Notes: generated from the sequence alone by a model not told the origin. A stretch of 31,084 nucleotides of DNA from Verrucomicrobiota bacterium (GCA_010031845.1 RGYX01000001.1:1-31084), one strand, 5' to 3'. Shown: positions 1 through 9,299, numbered from the stretch's first letter. A program made the numbers and translations.

Positions 1-1103
1 ACGTGGCGGGCATAGTTTTGCATGGCCGTCCGGTCGGTGAGGCCAGAGAGATAATCACAGATGGCCCGGCTGACCCCTTCTTTTTTGATCCGAAGAATGG
101 CCCGCTCGGCAATCAAATGGGGGTGGGCATGGTAAAATTCAAACAGACCCTGCAGCACTTGGTTGGCCCTGAGATTCACCTCTTTGATTCCGGGGTGGTG
201 GTAAAAATGTTCTGAAAGGAAATTCCGCAAATTCTGAATTTTTACCCTCATCGGCAGGCTGAAGGTGATCAAACGCCGTCCGGCGGCCCGGGCATCGGCG
301 GAGCTTGTGGGTGCGGCTTCCTCCAAATTGGCGGCAGACTGACGGTTGGCGTCCTCCACCAGATAATCGGCCAGGCAGCGCGCCACATAGCGCCGGGTTC
401 TTTCCGGATCTAGGCGGGCGTAACTTTTACGGACCGCAGATTCCGTCTCCTTCCAGAGTTCGATTCCCAGAAGAGCGGTGGGTTCGATCAGGCCGTTTTC
501 CAGGGCATCCTCGAGGTCATGGCAGGAGTGTGCGATTTCATCGGCGATATCGACCACTTGGGATTCAAGGGCGGGCAGGGTGTCGGGTTGTGAAACCGGA
601 TCGAGCCCTTCTCGAACCTCATGAGTCAGATTGAGTCCGTTAAATTCCGGGTACTTGATCTCCAACTGCTCGACCACCCGCAAGCTCTGGCGGCGGCGTC
701 CAAATCCACCGGAGTCCTGCATCAACTGGTTCAGGGTGTGCTCCACGGTGTGTCCGAAGGGCGGGTGACCAAGATCCCGGGCCAAGGCGATGGCCTCGGC
801 CAAGTCCTCGTTGAGGCCGAGGGAGCGGCAAAGGGAACGGGAAAGAGAGGCAACTTCGATCGTATGAGTCAGGCGGGTGCGGACGTGATCCCCGACTCCG
901 TTGAGGGGGACTTGGGTTTTGTATTCGAGGCTGCGAAAAGCGCTGCTGTGGACAATCCGTTCGCGATCCCGTTGAAATTCAGGACGGAAATCGTGGGACT
1001 GTTCCGGATGCTTGCGACCCAAACTCTCCTTGCTTTGGGAGGCGTAGCGGGCGAGGAAAGCGGCTTCTTTTTTCTCCCAATCTTTCCGGGTGCGAACTGG
1101 CAT
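1..1103 (-). CDS. dgt: dGTPase-like HD-domain triphosphohydrolase (3' end outside window)
   Basis: Members of this family cleave dGTP or other dNTPs to the nucleoside and triphosphate and help set dNTP pools. The frame is open from ATG at 1103 to the left edge, so the C-terminus is missing. The N-terminus carries the family block EFQRDRERIVHSSAFRSLEY (residues 42-61) followed by KTQV. It has the first metal-ligand His in RLTHTIEV (H80), the core DLGHPPFGH (110-118), and DIADEIAHSCHDLEDAL, which supplies the last Asp. Two expected His are replaced. The HD doublet reads R109-D110, and the usual FEHN block before QSLR reads FGRRR. The family call is secure from overall similarity, but activity is uncertain. 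The gene is divergent from cinA, with a 265-nt spacer in which I see no other gene. The start was chosen because the conserved N-terminus begins directly after it; no strong ribosome binding site is visible. Confidence 0.88.
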   Translation of the reverse strand, partial: MPVRTRKDWEKKEAAFLARYASQSKESLGRKHPEQSHDFRPEFQRDRERIVHSSAFRSLEYKTQVPLNGVGDHVRTRLTHTIEVASLSRSLCRSLGLNEDLAEAIALARDLGHPPFGHTVEHTLNQLMQDSGGFGRRRQSLRVVEQLEIKYPEFNGLNLTHEVREGLDPVSQPDTLPALESQVVDIADEIAHSCHDLEDALENGLIEPTALLGIELWKETESAVRKSYARLDPERTRRYVARCLADYLVEDANRQSAANLEEAAPTSSADARAAGRRLITFSLPMRVKIQNLRNFLSEHFYHHPGIKEVNLRANQVLQGLFEFYHAHPHLIAERAILRIKKEGVSRAICDYLSGLTDRTAMQNYARH

Positions 1104-1368
1104 CCCATTGGAATGAAGGCGGGCGCGGGGAAGTCGAGGGGTTGGGAAAAATCATCCACAGAAGATGTGAACAGTGGGTGGATCGGGAAGGATAAGTTTT
1201 GGGCCAACTCCGGCATGGGGGCAAAGGGCGGAAGAGGTCGTAAGTCGTGGGGTGGGAAAAACAGCAGGTGCCGTGAAAAGAGAGCCTAAGATTCAATCAA
1301 AAAAAGAAAACCCTAGGACAGCCAATGTCCTCCGTGGTCTGCAAAGTTGCAGGAATGCGAGCGAAACC

Positions 1369-2628
1369 ATGTCGAAGGCATCGGGGGATGATTCTCCGGG
1401 CCATGAGGGGGTGGGGCTGCTGTTGGGGCAGGTCATGAATTCCCATCCGGGATACCTTTCGGGAAGGTTGGAGGCGATGGGGCTTTCCTTGGCAAGGCAG
1501 ACGGCGGTTCCGGACGGAAGGGAGGCGATTCGGGAGATTTTGGCAGAGGGATGGAGCCGATGTGGCCTTTTGTTGGTGACGGGGGGGTTGGGACCGACCT
1601 CGGATGATGTGACCCGGGAGGTGGTGGCGGAGTTTTTGGGGAAACCTTTGGAATATCACCCTGAAATCCAGGAGAAGATTTTGGCCTATTTCCAAAGAAG
1701 AAATCTGACCCCCCCGGAAATGGTGAAAGTGCAGGCGATGGTTCCCAAGGGGATGGAGGTTTTGCCGAATGATCACGGGACGGCACCGGGGCTCTTATGG
1801 GAGGAAAAGGGAAGGATGTTGGTTGTGTTGCCCGGGCCACCCCGGGAGTTGGCCCCGATGTATGAGGCGTGCGTGGAACCGCGTTTGCGGACCTCGGTCG
1901 GGACGGCGGTGAAGACGCGGATTTTGCGGGTGCATGGTCAGGGCGAGTCGTTTGTGCAGGAGAAGTGTGAGGGGGAACTCCGGGCGATCGGGCTAAAGGA
2001 GATTGGCTACTGTGCCCGACCGGGGGAGGTGGATTTGCGGCTGAAATCCGTCGATGAGGGTTTATTGAAGCGAGCCGTGACGAGGGTAAGGGAGATTTTG
2101 GGGGAGGTGGTGTATGCCGAAGGCGGGGAGACGATGGAGGAGGTGGTTGTAGGGTTGGCTCGGGATCGGGGGATCAGGTTGGCGACGGCGGAGTCGTGCA
2201 CCGGTGGGCTAGTGGCCAGTCGGATCACGGACGTCCCGGGGGCGTCTGAGGTGTTGCTTGGGGGGTGGGTAACCTATTCCAATGAGGCAAAAGTGCGGGA
2301 CCTTGGGGTATTGAAGGAGTCTTTAAAAAAATATGGTGCCGTGAGCGCGGCCGTGGCGGCAGAGATGGCCCAAGGGGCGCGAAATAGGACGGGGGCCGAC
2401 TGGGCGGTTTCAGTGACAGGAATTGCCGGTCCAAGTGGGGGGAGTCCGGGAAAGCCGGTGGGGTTGGTCTACCTGGGGATCGCCGGTGCGGAAGGCGTGG
2501 AAACTATTGAGAAGAAGTTGGTACCGGAGAGAAAAACGTTCAAGGCCATGGCTTCCCAGTCGGCTTTGGACCTGCTACGAAGAAAAATTCAAAGAGGAGC
2601 GCATCCTTTTTCCAAAACGGAGGTTTAA
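1369..2628 (+). CDS. cinA: CinA-family protein (MoCF-like domain plus nicotinamide-nucleotide amidase domain)
   Basis: CinA proteins join an N-terminal molybdopterin-binding-like (COG1058) domain to a C-terminal PncC-type domain that deamidates NMN in pyridine nucleotide salvage. The N-terminal half shows GGLGPTSDDVTREVV and the later VLPGPPRELAPMYE. The C-terminal half shows LATAESCTGGLVASRITDVPG and SVTGIAGPSGGSPGKPVG, typical of the amidase. Length is 419 aa, near the family norm. The frame is open upstream to 1174, but ATG 1369 is preferred because it has AGGA at 1351-1354 and family similarity begins shortly after it. The first strand is unusual: the usual block ending in GTELLLGQ is replaced by GHEGVGLLLGQ. 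recA follows after 6 nt, so this is the widespread cinA-recA gene pair and the two are probably co-transcribed. Confidence 0.9.
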   Translation: MSKASGDDSPGHEGVGLLLGQVMNSHPGYLSGRLEAMGLSLARQTAVPDGREAIREILAEGWSRCGLLLVTGGLGPTSDDVTREVVAEFLGKPLEYHPEIQEKILAYFQRRNLTPPEMVKVQAMVPKGMEVLPNDHGTAPGLLWEEKGRMLVVLPGPPRELAPMYEACVEPRLRTSVGTAVKTRILRVHGQGESFVQEKCEGELRAIGLKEIGYCARPGEVDLRLKSVDEGLLKRAVTRVREILGEVVYAEGGETMEEVVVGLARDRGIRLATAESCTGGLVASRITDVPGASEVLLGGWVTYSNEAKVRDLGVLKESLKKYGAVSAAVAAEMAQGARNRTGADWAVSVTGIAGPSGGSPGKPVGLVYLGIAGAEGVETIEKKLVPERKTFKAMASQSALDLLRRKIQRGAHPFSKTEV

Positions 2629-2634
2629 TCCCAT

Positions 2635-3729
2635 ATGGCACCCAAAACAGCGGAAAAAAACGAAAAGAACGAAACCAAGGGCGAGGGCGGCAAGACTGCG
2701 GAGCGGCGGAATCTGGATCTGGCGCTACAGTCGATCGTCAAAACCTACGGCGAAAACGCCATCATGCGATTGGGGGATGCCGGGGCGAAGCTGAAGATCG
2801 ATGTGATTCCCACGGGGTGTTTTGCGATCGATGCAGCGTTAGGGGCTGGGGGCTTTCCCCGGGGCAGAATTGTGGAGATTTTTGGTCCGGAATCTTCGGG
2901 GAAGACCACGCTGACCCTGACGGCCATTGCGAATGCGCAGAAACACGGCGGCACGGCGGCCTTTATTGACGTGGAGCATGCCTTGGACCCGGTTTATGCA
3001 AAGAAGCTCGGGGTAAACATGGATGAGCTGCTGGTTTCCCAGCCGGATTCCGGGGAGGAGGCCTTGAACATCGCGGAGACATTGATCCGGTCAAATGCTT
3101 TGGATGTGGTGGTGCTGGACAGCGTGGCGGCCCTGGTCACCAAGCACGAGTTGGAGGGCCAGATCGGGGACGTGACGGTGGGGGCACAGGCACGATTGAT
3201 GAGTGCGGCCATGCGAAAATTGACGGCTTTGATCAGTCGGGCCAGAACGGTCTGTATTTTCACCAACCAGATCCGGGAAAAGATCGGCGTGATGTTCGGT
3301 AATCCGGAGACCACACCGGGCGGACGGGCCTTGAAGTTTTTCGCCAGTGTCCGGGTGGACATTCGGAGGATCAATGCGATCAAAATTCCCGACGGCACGG
3401 TGGTGGGTAACCGAACGAGGGTGAAGATCGTGAAAAACAAGGTGGCGCCGCCTTTTACCGAGGCGGAATTCGACATCATGTACAACGAAGGAATCTCGCG
3501 CGAGGGATCCCTGATTGATGCGGCGATCGAGCACAACGCGGTGGAAAAGAAAGGCGCTTGGATCGCCTTTGAGGGCAAACAACTGGCCCAAGGTCGGGAT
3601 GCGGCGAAGGAGGAGTTGAAAAAGGATCCTGCGCTTTACTCGAGGATTGAAAAAGCGCTCAAGGCCAAGCTCTCCGGGAAACCGGAGGAAAGCGAGGAAA
3701 CCGTGGTGGTGGGAGGGAAAAAGGGCTGA
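2635..3729 (+). CDS. recA: RecA recombinase
   Basis: RecA forms filaments on single-stranded DNA, catalyses homologous strand exchange and activates LexA-type self-cleavage. Walker [10 protein letters not shown] is at residues 84-92. Further family blocks are [32 protein letters not shown] (Walker B), [15 protein letters not shown] and [22 protein letters not shown] (read in parts across residues 180-240). Length is 364 aa, including a Lys/Glu-rich N-terminal extension of about 25 residues and an acidic C-terminal tail, both common variations. ATG 2635 follows GGAGG at 2619-2623. The gene sits 6 nt after cinA and is convergent with the downstream cNMP/FHA gene. I see no clear SOS-type operator directly in front of it, so transcription probably comes from the cinA promoter or from within cinA. 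Confidence 0.98.
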   Translation: MAPKTAEKNEKNETKGEGGKTAERRNLDLALQSIVKTYGENAIMRLGDAGAKLKIDVIPTGCFAIDAALGAGGFPRGRIVEIFGPESSGKTTLTLTAIANAQKHGGTAAFIDVEHALDPVYAKKLGVNMDELLVSQPDSGEEALNIAETLIRSNALDVVVLDSVAALVTKHELEGQIGDVTVGAQARLMSAAMRKLTALISRARTVCIFTNQIREKIGVMFGNPETTPGGRALKFFASVRVDIRRINAIKIPDGTVVGNRTRVKIVKNKVAPPFTEAEFDIMYNEGISREGSLIDAAIEHNAVEKKGAWIAFEGKQLAQGRDAAKEELKKDPALYSRIEKALKAKLSGKPEESEETVVVGGKKG

Positions 3730-3770
3730 GGAGATTTCGTTTTTTTGTCGTGCGTCATGAAGGGAACGTT

Positions 3771-3786
3771 GAACCTTGGAAGGTTC
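3771..3786. terminator. possible hairpin between convergent recA and cNMP/FHA genes
   Basis: GAACCT / TGGA loop / AGGTTC forms a perfect 6-bp stem with a 4-nt loop. It lies between the recA stop and the stop of the opposing gene. An alternative pairing of GGGAAC at 3763-3768 with GTTCCC at 3783-3788 overlaps it. No U-run follows on either strand, so this is at best a weak or Rho-assisted terminator. Confidence 0.3.
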
Positions 3787-3830
3787 CCGAGATCACGAGG
3801 AACTAAACAACTAAAAAACTTTCGCCGGGG

Positions 3831-4646
3831 CTAGGCGGGGTCGACTTGGACGTTGAACTGAAAGGTGCTGTCTTCCCCTCCAAGGACAAGCTTGTTGGCC
3901 CCCGGCTGGAGAGGTAAGGCCATGTGTTCAGATTCCGTACCCATGGATTGGCCGTTTAGGATGGTGCCAAGGGTGCTGCCGCGGTCCCGCACGATGAGTT
4001 CGGATCCCGAACGTTCGATCGAGCAGTGGTTGCGCGAGATCTGATAGGGGTAGTTGTCCCGGAGGGAGAGATCGTTGGCGGAGAGTATGTCGGCGCCTTC
4101 CCCGCTTTGGCGGCGACCGATGCGGAAGGGAAGACGATCCAGAGTTACCTGATCCGGGGAACCAGCCTTTCGGGTCTGTGGGTTGGTCGGGGTAATGGTG
4201 ATCTTGGGAACCGGGTGGATTGCGGGATGATCGAGACTGGTCCCAGCCTCGAGAAGTTGGTGAACTTCGGCGGGGGTGGTGTGCCGCAACTCGAGTTCAC
4301 GGCGAAGCAGGTCATTGGTGTTACGTAAACGTTCGAAAAAGGAGGAAAGGAAGGGTGCGAGGGCGGAGGGATCGCGGAGAAAGAGGTCGTTAAACTCTTC
4401 GATATTCATCAAGTGAAGGCGGGTAGGTTCGATGGCTCGGGCGGTGGCGGAGCGGGGTTTGTCATCGAGAAGGGCCATTTCTCCAAAAATATCGCCCGGT
4501 AAAAGATGGCCGATAGGGACGTCTCCTTGCCCACTGACTTGGATGGAAATTTCGATTCGGCCTTCCATAATGCGGAAGGCCTCGGACCCTTCCTCCCCTT
4601 CGCGAAAAATCAGCTCCCCTTTGGCAAAAGACTTTTCCCGAAGCAT
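3831..4646 (-). CDS. cyclic-nucleotide-binding domain plus FHA domain protein
   Basis: This is a two-domain signalling adaptor of 271 aa. Residues 1-120 form a cNMP-binding (CAP_ED-like) fold, with GELIFREGEEGSEAFRI, the phosphate-cassette-like GDIFGEMALLDDKPRSATA, and a helix beyond. Residues 160-265 form an FHA domain, with FRIGRR, then ISRNHCSIE (the S/H phosphothreonine-binding positions), then VRDRGSTLGTILNG. No catalytic, DNA-binding or membrane segment is visible. It probably senses a nucleotide or acts as a scaffold and docks onto a phosphothreonine-bearing partner. The partner kinase is not in this window. The gene is transcribed alone, convergent with recA and divergent from the membrane/coiled-coil gene at 4771. 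Confidence 0.85.
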   Translation of the reverse strand: MLREKSFAKGELIFREGEEGSEAFRIMEGRIEISIQVSGQGDVPIGHLLPGDIFGEMALLDDKPRSATARAIEPTRLHLMNIEEFNDLFLRDPSALAPFLSSFFERLRNTNDLLRRELELRHTTPAEVHQLLEAGTSLDHPAIHPVPKITITPTNPQTRKAGSPDQVTLDRLPFRIGRRQSGEGADILSANDLSLRDNYPYQISRNHCSIERSGSELIVRDRGSTLGTILNGQSMGTESEHMALPLQPGANKLVLGGEDSTFQFNVQVDPA

Positions 4647-4770
4647 GTCTTAGCGTGGTCCTAGGAGCGGGTGGGGTCAAGATTCCGCGTGCCATTTATC
4701 GACAGGAGCAAGGAGAAGAAGGGAGAAGTTTTTGTTCGAGCTGGCCTAAGGAGGGTGGCAGATTGAAGGG

Positions 4771-5559
4771 ATGGGCGAAGGTGGTGATCGCGGTTTTTTG
4801 TTCCGGGCAGCGGGCCTGGGGTTGTTGCTCATGAGCGGGTGGAAAATGGGGGAGGTAGGCGGTGTTTTGGGGGCCGGAGACCAATTATTGTCCAATCGGG
4901 AGACGATGGCCCTATGGGCCCCTTGGGTGCTTTTGGGGATGTTTTTTTTGCGGGGACCTTTGCCGGCCCGGAAAAGTGTGGTCAGGGTCGCGGGTTTTCA
5001 GTTTTTGAACCTTGGATTCTTGGTTTTGGCCGCGGTTTATGGGTTGGCCGCGGTTCCCTTAGGGGTTGATTTTTCCGGGGTGAAAACAGCCGATGGCGTT
5101 GGTGAGGCGGATTGGGGCCTGCGGGACCGACTTAAGGAGGTGGAGTCCCGGATGTCCCAGATTGACCGGGAGTCTGCCGAGGCCGGCATGACGTCCGAGG
5201 GGGCTGAATCCAGAAGGAAAGAGATGGAAAGCCGTAAGCAGGAGCGCATGCAGCAAATGGAGCAATACCGGCAGGAGCGTTCCCGGTTGATGGAAGAGTT
5301 GGATCGAAGGGGGAAGGCCATGGCAGAGAGAAACGAAAAAGAGAAGGGCTCCCTGCGTATCCGGATGCAAAAGGCGCAGGCGTTCTGCGGGTTGTCGTCC
5401 GCCATTCTTGTGCTGGTGGGAATCCAGGGTTTGGTAGCGGGATTTTTGTCGTCCGGAGGAGCCTCCTCCGTTGGCGGATTCCCCGTAGTCTCCGTCAGTG
5501 GGGGTAAGGTGGAAAATTCTATTCCCGGAGCCCTTCGCCCCAAACGGCCTGCGAGCTAA
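4771..5559 (+). CDS. membrane protein with central coiled coil, function unknown
   Basis: This 262-aa protein is not one I recognise firmly. Hydrophobic stretches lie at about residues 9-25, 48-60 and 72-97. A charged coiled coil rich in Glu, Arg, Gln and Met follows at about 113-200, for example RKEMESRKQERMQQMEQYRQ. A final membrane segment lies at about 206-228 (CGLSSAILVLVGIQGLVAGF), then a flexible Ser/Gly/Pro tail. The order of N-terminal membrane segments, coiled coil and C-terminal membrane segment recalls the cyanobacterial HpsJ layout, but that is only an architectural resemblance. ATG 4771 has a GAAGG just before it, which is close for a ribosome binding site. It ends 5 nt before the stop of the convergent aroD, leaving no room for separate terminators. 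Confidence 0.72.
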   Translation: MGEGGDRGFLFRAAGLGLLLMSGWKMGEVGGVLGAGDQLLSNRETMALWAPWVLLGMFFLRGPLPARKSVVRVAGFQFLNLGFLVLAAVYGLAAVPLGVDFSGVKTADGVGEADWGLRDRLKEVESRMSQIDRESAEAGMTSEGAESRRKEMESRKQERMQQMEQYRQERSRLMEELDRRGKAMAERNEKEKGSLRIRMQKAQAFCGLSSAILVLVGIQGLVAGFLSSGGASSVGGFPVVSVSGGKVENSIPGALRPKRPAS

Positions 5560-5564
5560 GCCTA

Positions 5565-6329
5565 TTAGGCCCCTTTGGGGGAGGTGTAGGAACGAAGATC
5601 GGTGATGGCTAGTTCGGTCGCGTGTCCGGGTTGTCCGGGGCCGGCTGGTTCATCCAAATAGACATAAAGCAAACGAGAGCCCAGGGCTGGAAGAGAGATG
5701 CGGGAAGCGGTACCCAAAGGGCCGGATGCCATAATGGCCAAGCGCATGTGGGATTGGTTTAAGAGCGGCTCAGCCAGCACGTGCAGATCTTTGCGGCGTC
5801 GAGCCAGTCCAACGATTTTGTAAACGCTGGCACGTGTCTTGCGGAATTGCTGGAGGAGGCGGCGCAGGCGAAGGGGAGTCAGTTTTCGCTTGAGAGAGTG
5901 GGAGGAAATCACCAGATCCCTTTTTAGGCGCCGGACGGTCCGGAGGACCCGGCCGAGGCGGGGAATATTGGTCAATTCCAAATCGATGGCATCGGCAAAA
6001 GGGATGAATTTCAGAAAAAACAGAACACGTTGGCGGGAGCGCCAATTGAAGGATCCTCCCTCTTCCCTGGTTCGGAGAGTGAGAAGGGTCGGGGTGGTTC
6101 GGTGGGCCATGGATTCTTGGATCAAGTCGGGAGATATTCCCTTGGCCAAAAGAGTGTCTAGCCTGATCTCAATCAGGTCGATTCCCTTGGGGCAATTTCG
6201 CAAATACTTTAGCCCATCCGAGGTCGAAACCGTTCCGACGACCAAAGGGACTTGTTTCCATGAAATCGATCTTTTGGGAGGGGCGGAAACTTTGGATTGA
6301 ATATCCGATGCTGTGGGGGTCATTGGCAT
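5565..6329 (-). CDS. aroD: type I 3-dehydroquinate dehydratase
   Basis: This is the third step of the shikimate pathway: dehydration of 3-dehydroquinate to 3-dehydroshikimate through a Schiff base. Class I signatures are present: IEIRLD (E54, R56, D58), LLTLRTREEGGSF (82-94), SSHSL with catalytic His144, and VYKIVGLA with Schiff-base Lys171. These are one position away from E. coli H143/K170. Later blocks are GPLGTASRISLPALG and the C-terminal EPAGPGQPG substrate loop. Length is 254 aa, with a 25-residue N-terminal extension. ATG 6329 has no convincing ribosome binding site, and Met3 is an alternative start. An AT-rich spacer separates it from acnA on the same strand, and it probably has its own promoter there. 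Confidence 0.92.
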   Translation of the reverse strand: MPMTPTASDIQSKVSAPPKRSISWKQVPLVVGTVSTSDGLKYLRNCPKGIDLIEIRLDTLLAKGISPDLIQESMAHRTTPTLLTLRTREEGGSFNWRSRQRVLFFLKFIPFADAIDLELTNIPRLGRVLRTVRRLKRDLVISSHSLKRKLTPLRLRRLLQQFRKTRASVYKIVGLARRRKDLHVLAEPLLNQSHMRLAIMASGPLGTASRISLPALGSRLLYVYLDEPAGPGQPGHATELAITDLRSYTSPKGA

Positions 6330-6473
6330 AATGTCAGACGGGTTATTCCGCGAAGGGGATATAAATATGACCTATAAAGCCCCTAAAATCACCTATTTCG
6401 CGCATATCCTAAAAGTAATATACTATATTTAACTGTCAAAAATATTATTAAAATTAAATAAATTCACATAAAA
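6330..6473 (-). promoter_or_regulatory. AT-rich spacer with candidate aroD promoter
   Basis: Most of the roughly 150 nt upstream of aroD is strongly A/T-rich, in sharp contrast to the surrounding coding DNA. On the minus strand an exact TTGACA lies at 6439-6434. A weak TACTTT follows at about the right spacing, roughly 80-85 nt before the aroD start. Several overlapping TATA-like hexamers make the -10 assignment uncertain. The AT-richness could also serve as an UP element or a binding site for a nucleoid protein. No reading frame of note is present. Confidence 0.4.
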
Positions 6474-6495
6474 TGCTTATAATCATATATAAGCA
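6474..6495 (-). terminator. candidate terminator hairpin downstream of acnA
   Basis: TGCTTAT (6474-6480) and ATAAGCA (6489-6495) form a perfect 7-bp stem around an 8-nt loop, 20 nt past the acnA stop. Read on the minus strand the stem is followed by TTTTAT and further T-rich sequence. The stem is AT-rich and so weak, but placement and T-run fit an intrinsic terminator for acnA. Confidence 0.45.
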
Positions 6496-6515
6496 GATTT
6501 TATAGAATGGTTTAT

Positions 6516-9299
6516 TTATCGTGCGGCAATTTGCCGCAAAACGTAGGGAAGAATTCCCCCGTGGAGGTAGTATTCGACCTCAATCGGAGTATCCAGACGA
6601 CTGATCACGGTTGATTTCTCTAGCGTTCCGTTTGATCGATGGATGACAAGGGTGAGATTTTCCCGCGGTTTCGGGGGTGAGCTTAGTCCCTCAAGGGAGT
6701 AGGTTTCTGTGCCATCGATCTTTAGGGTCTTCGCATTCACTCCCTCGGGGAAGGTGCAGGGGAGAACACCCATGCCTACCAGGTTGGATCGGTGAATCCT
6801 TTCGAAGCTTTCCGCAATCACTGTACGGACTCCCAAGAGGCGCGTCCCCTTAGCCGCCCAATCGCGGGAGCTGCCTGTCCCGTATTCCTTGCCGGCAAAG
6901 ATGACCAAGGGAACCCCCGCTTTGCGGTAATTCACGGCTGCATCATAGATGGAGATCTGAGGTTTCTTGGCGTCGAGGAGGTTGAGGGTCAGTCCGCCCT
7001 CCACCCCGGGCAACATGAGGTTTTTGATTCTGACATTGGCAAAGGTTCCCCGCGTCATCACCCGATCATTTCCCCGGCGGGCACCGTAGCTGTTAAAATC
7101 CTCCATCGGAACCCCGTTCTCCAAAAGATAGGCCCCGGCAGGGGAGGTCTTCTTGATGTTGCCGGCGGGGGAGATGTGGTCGGTGGTGACGGAATCTCCA
7201 AAGATTCCGAGGCAACGTGCGTTGGCAATGCCGGAGACAGGGGCCGGTTGAAGGGAGAAATCCTCAAAGAAAGGGGGCTCTTGGATGTAAGTGCTGTTGC
7301 GGTCCCAAGCATAGGTGAGGCCGGGTTTTCCCGGGATTTCGTTCCAGGCCGGATTCTGCTCCGAAAAGTCCCGGTACAGGCGACGGAAGACCTCCGGTTT
7401 GAGGGCGGATTTCATGGCCTGACCAATTTCCTCCCGAGTGGGCCAAAGATCTTTAAGATAAACAGCCTGGCCATCCTTCCCCAGGCCCAGCGGATCTTGG
7501 GAAAGATCGAGGTCGACCCGGCCGGCCAAGGCGAAGGCCACGACCAAGGGAGGAGACATGAGGAAGTTGGCCTTCACCGAGGAGTGCACACGAGCCTCGA
7601 AGTTTCGGTTGCCGGATAAAACGCTGGCGGCGACCAGATCATTTTCCACCACCGCTTTCTCCACCGGAGCAGGGAGCGGACCCGAATTCCCGATGCACGT
7701 GGTGCAACCGTAGCCGACCAGATTGAAACCGAGCTGGTCGAGGTAAGGCTGAAGCCCGGTCGCATTAAGGTAATCAGAGACGACACGGGATCCCGGCGCG
7801 AGGGAGGCTTTTACGGTGGAATCAACGGTTAAGCCCCGTTCGACTGCTTTTTTGGCCAGCAAGCCTGCAGCCAACATCACCGATGGATTGGAGGTGTTAG
7901 TGCAGGAGGTGATGGCGGCGATGACCACGGAGCCGTGACGCAAGGTGCCGGGATGTTCGAGTTTTTCTTTTCCAGCGACCCGGTCGGGCGTGGGGCGGTC
8001 GGAAATCATCTCCTGCTCGTCAACCGACAGGCTCACTTTGGCGATTTGTCCGGTTTGCTGGGCATTCTTTCCATAGCCGCCGTCGGTGACGGACTTGGTA
8101 AGGAGGTTGTGGAAGGTGGATTTCATGGAGGGAAGCTCGATGCGGTCTTGGGGACGTTTCGGACCGGCAACGCTGGGTTTAACCGTGGCCAGATCGAGTT
8201 CGACCACCGAAGAGAAGGCCAAGGCATCCTTTTTCGTGGCGATGCCGAAGAGCCCCTGGGCGCGGTAGTAGTCTTCGACGAGTTGGACGAGTTCGTCCGT
8301 GCGACCCGTGCCCCGAAGGTAGCCGAGGGTTTCTCCATCCACGGGGAAATAGCCCATGGTGGCACCATATTCCGGAGCCATGTTGGCAATGGTTGCCCGA
8401 TCGGGGAGGGTCAATTTGGCGGCACCGGGTCCATAAAATTCAACAAACTTTCCAACCACCTTATGCTGGCGGAGGATCTGCGTGACGGTGAGGGCCAGGT
8501 CCGTTGCGGTGGCGGCGGCGGGCAGTTCTCCCGTAAGATAAAAACCGACCACTTCGGGGGTAAGGAAAGTCAGAGGTTGGCCGAGCATGCCTGCTTCAGC
8601 TTCAATCCCTCCCACCCCCCACCCCACGATACCGAGGCCGTTGATCATGGTGGTGTGGGAATCGGTTCCCACCAGGGAATCGGGGTAGGCAAGGACGGTG
8701 CCGTCAGCCTGTTTTTGGGTGAAGATCCCGCGGGCCAGATATTCGAGATTCACCTGATGGACGATACCAATGCCCGGGGGAATCACGCCGAAGGTCTCGA
8801 AGGCCTGTTGGCCCCATTTCAGAAACTCATAGCGTTCACGGTTTCTTTTGAACTCATGCTGCATGTTGAGCATAAAGGCCTGGGGCGTTCCGTTGACGTC
8901 GACCTGGACGGAGTGGTCAACCACCAGGTCAACCGGAACGAGGGGTTCGATGATCTTGGGGTTCTTTTTCAAGCGGGCCATGGCATCGCGCATGGCGGCA
9001 AGGTCCACGAGAAGGGGAACGCCGGTGAAGTCCTGTAAAACGATTCGGGCGACCGTGAAGGGAATTTCCTCGGGAGCCGGTTTCGCAGCGTTCCAATGAG
9101 CCAGATTTTCCACATCCCGCGGGCGGGCCTTCAGGCCGTCGCAATGGCGGAGCACTGATTCCAAAACGATGCGGAGAGAGACAGGCAGGCGGGAAAGATC
9201 GACTTTCAGTTCTCTTCCCAGTTTGGGAAGGGACTGGTAGGCGTAGGATTTGCCGGCGGAGGTCAGGGTGTCGCGGGTGGAGATTCGAAGGTCGGGCAT
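6516..9299 (-). CDS. acnA: aconitate hydratase (AcnA/IRP1 type)
   Basis: This enzyme interconverts citrate and isocitrate in the TCA cycle using a [4Fe-4S] cluster. The three cluster cysteines are visible: C466 in SCTNTSNPS, and C532 and C535 in [12 protein letters not shown]. Other family blocks are [17 protein letters not shown] and [17 protein letters not shown] in the first third. The swivel domain has [35 protein letters not shown] and [16 protein letters not shown]. Length is 927 aa, slightly longer than the usual 890-900. The start at 9299 follows only a weak purine stretch. The gene is divergent from lysC across 108 nt that includes a 13-nt palindrome. Long open frames on the opposite strand are shadows of this gene. 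Confidence 0.97.
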   Translation of the reverse strand: MPDLRISTRDTLTSAGKSYAYQSLPKLGRELKVDLSRLPVSLRIVLESVLRHCDGLKARPRDVENLAHWNAAKPAPEEIPFTVARIVLQDFTGVPLLVDLAAMRDAMARLKKNPKIIEPLVPVDLVVDHSVQVDVNGTPQAFMLNMQHEFKRNRERYEFLKWGQQAFETFGVIPPGIGIVHQVNLEYLARGIFTQKQADGTVLAYPDSLVGTDSHTTMINGLGIVGWGVGGIEAEAGMLGQPLTFLTPEVVGFYLTGELPAAATATDLALTVTQILRQHKVVGKFVEFYGPGAAKLTLPDRATIANMAPEYGATMGYFPVDGETLGYLRGTGRTDELVQLVEDYYRAQGLFGIATKKDALAFSSVVELDLATVKPSVAGPKRPQDRIELPSMKSTFHNLLTKSVTDGGYGKNAQQTGQIAKVSLSVDEQEMISDRPTPDRVAGKEKLEHPGTLRHGSVVIAAITSCTNTSNPSVMLAAGLLAKKAVERGLTVDSTVKASLAPGSRVVSDYLNATGLQPYLDQLGFNLVGYGCTTCIGNSGPLPAPVEKAVVENDLVAASVLSGNRNFEARVHSSVKANFLMSPPLVVAFALAGRVDLDLSQDPLGLGKDGQAVYLKDLWPTREEIGQAMKSALKPEVFRRLYRDFSEQNPAWNEIPGKPGLTYAWDRNSTYIQEPPFFEDFSLQPAPVSGIANARCLGIFGDSVTTDHISPAGNIKKTSPAGAYLLENGVPMEDFNSYGARRGNDRVMTRGTFANVRIKNLMLPGVEGGLTLNLLDAKKPQISIYDAAVNYRKAGVPLVIFAGKEYGTGSSRDWAAKGTRLLGVRTVIAESFERIHRSNLVGMGVLPCTFPEGVNAKTLKIDGTETYSLEGLSSPPKPRENLTLVIHRSNGTLEKSTVISRLDTPIEVEYYLHGGILPYVLRQIAAR

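Noticed and set aside
5560..5580. Small inverted repeats (GCCTA/TAGGC and CCCC-TTT-GGGG) at the convergent ends of the coiled-coil gene and aroD
   Set aside because: They are 4-5 bp stems with 1-3 nt loops, partly inside the aroD coding end, too weak to call a terminator.
7935..9038. 367-codon open frame on the plus strand inside acnA
   Set aside because: It is antisense to well-conserved aconitase sequence with intact cluster cysteines; its translation has no recognisable fold and mirrors the high-GC codon pattern of acnA.
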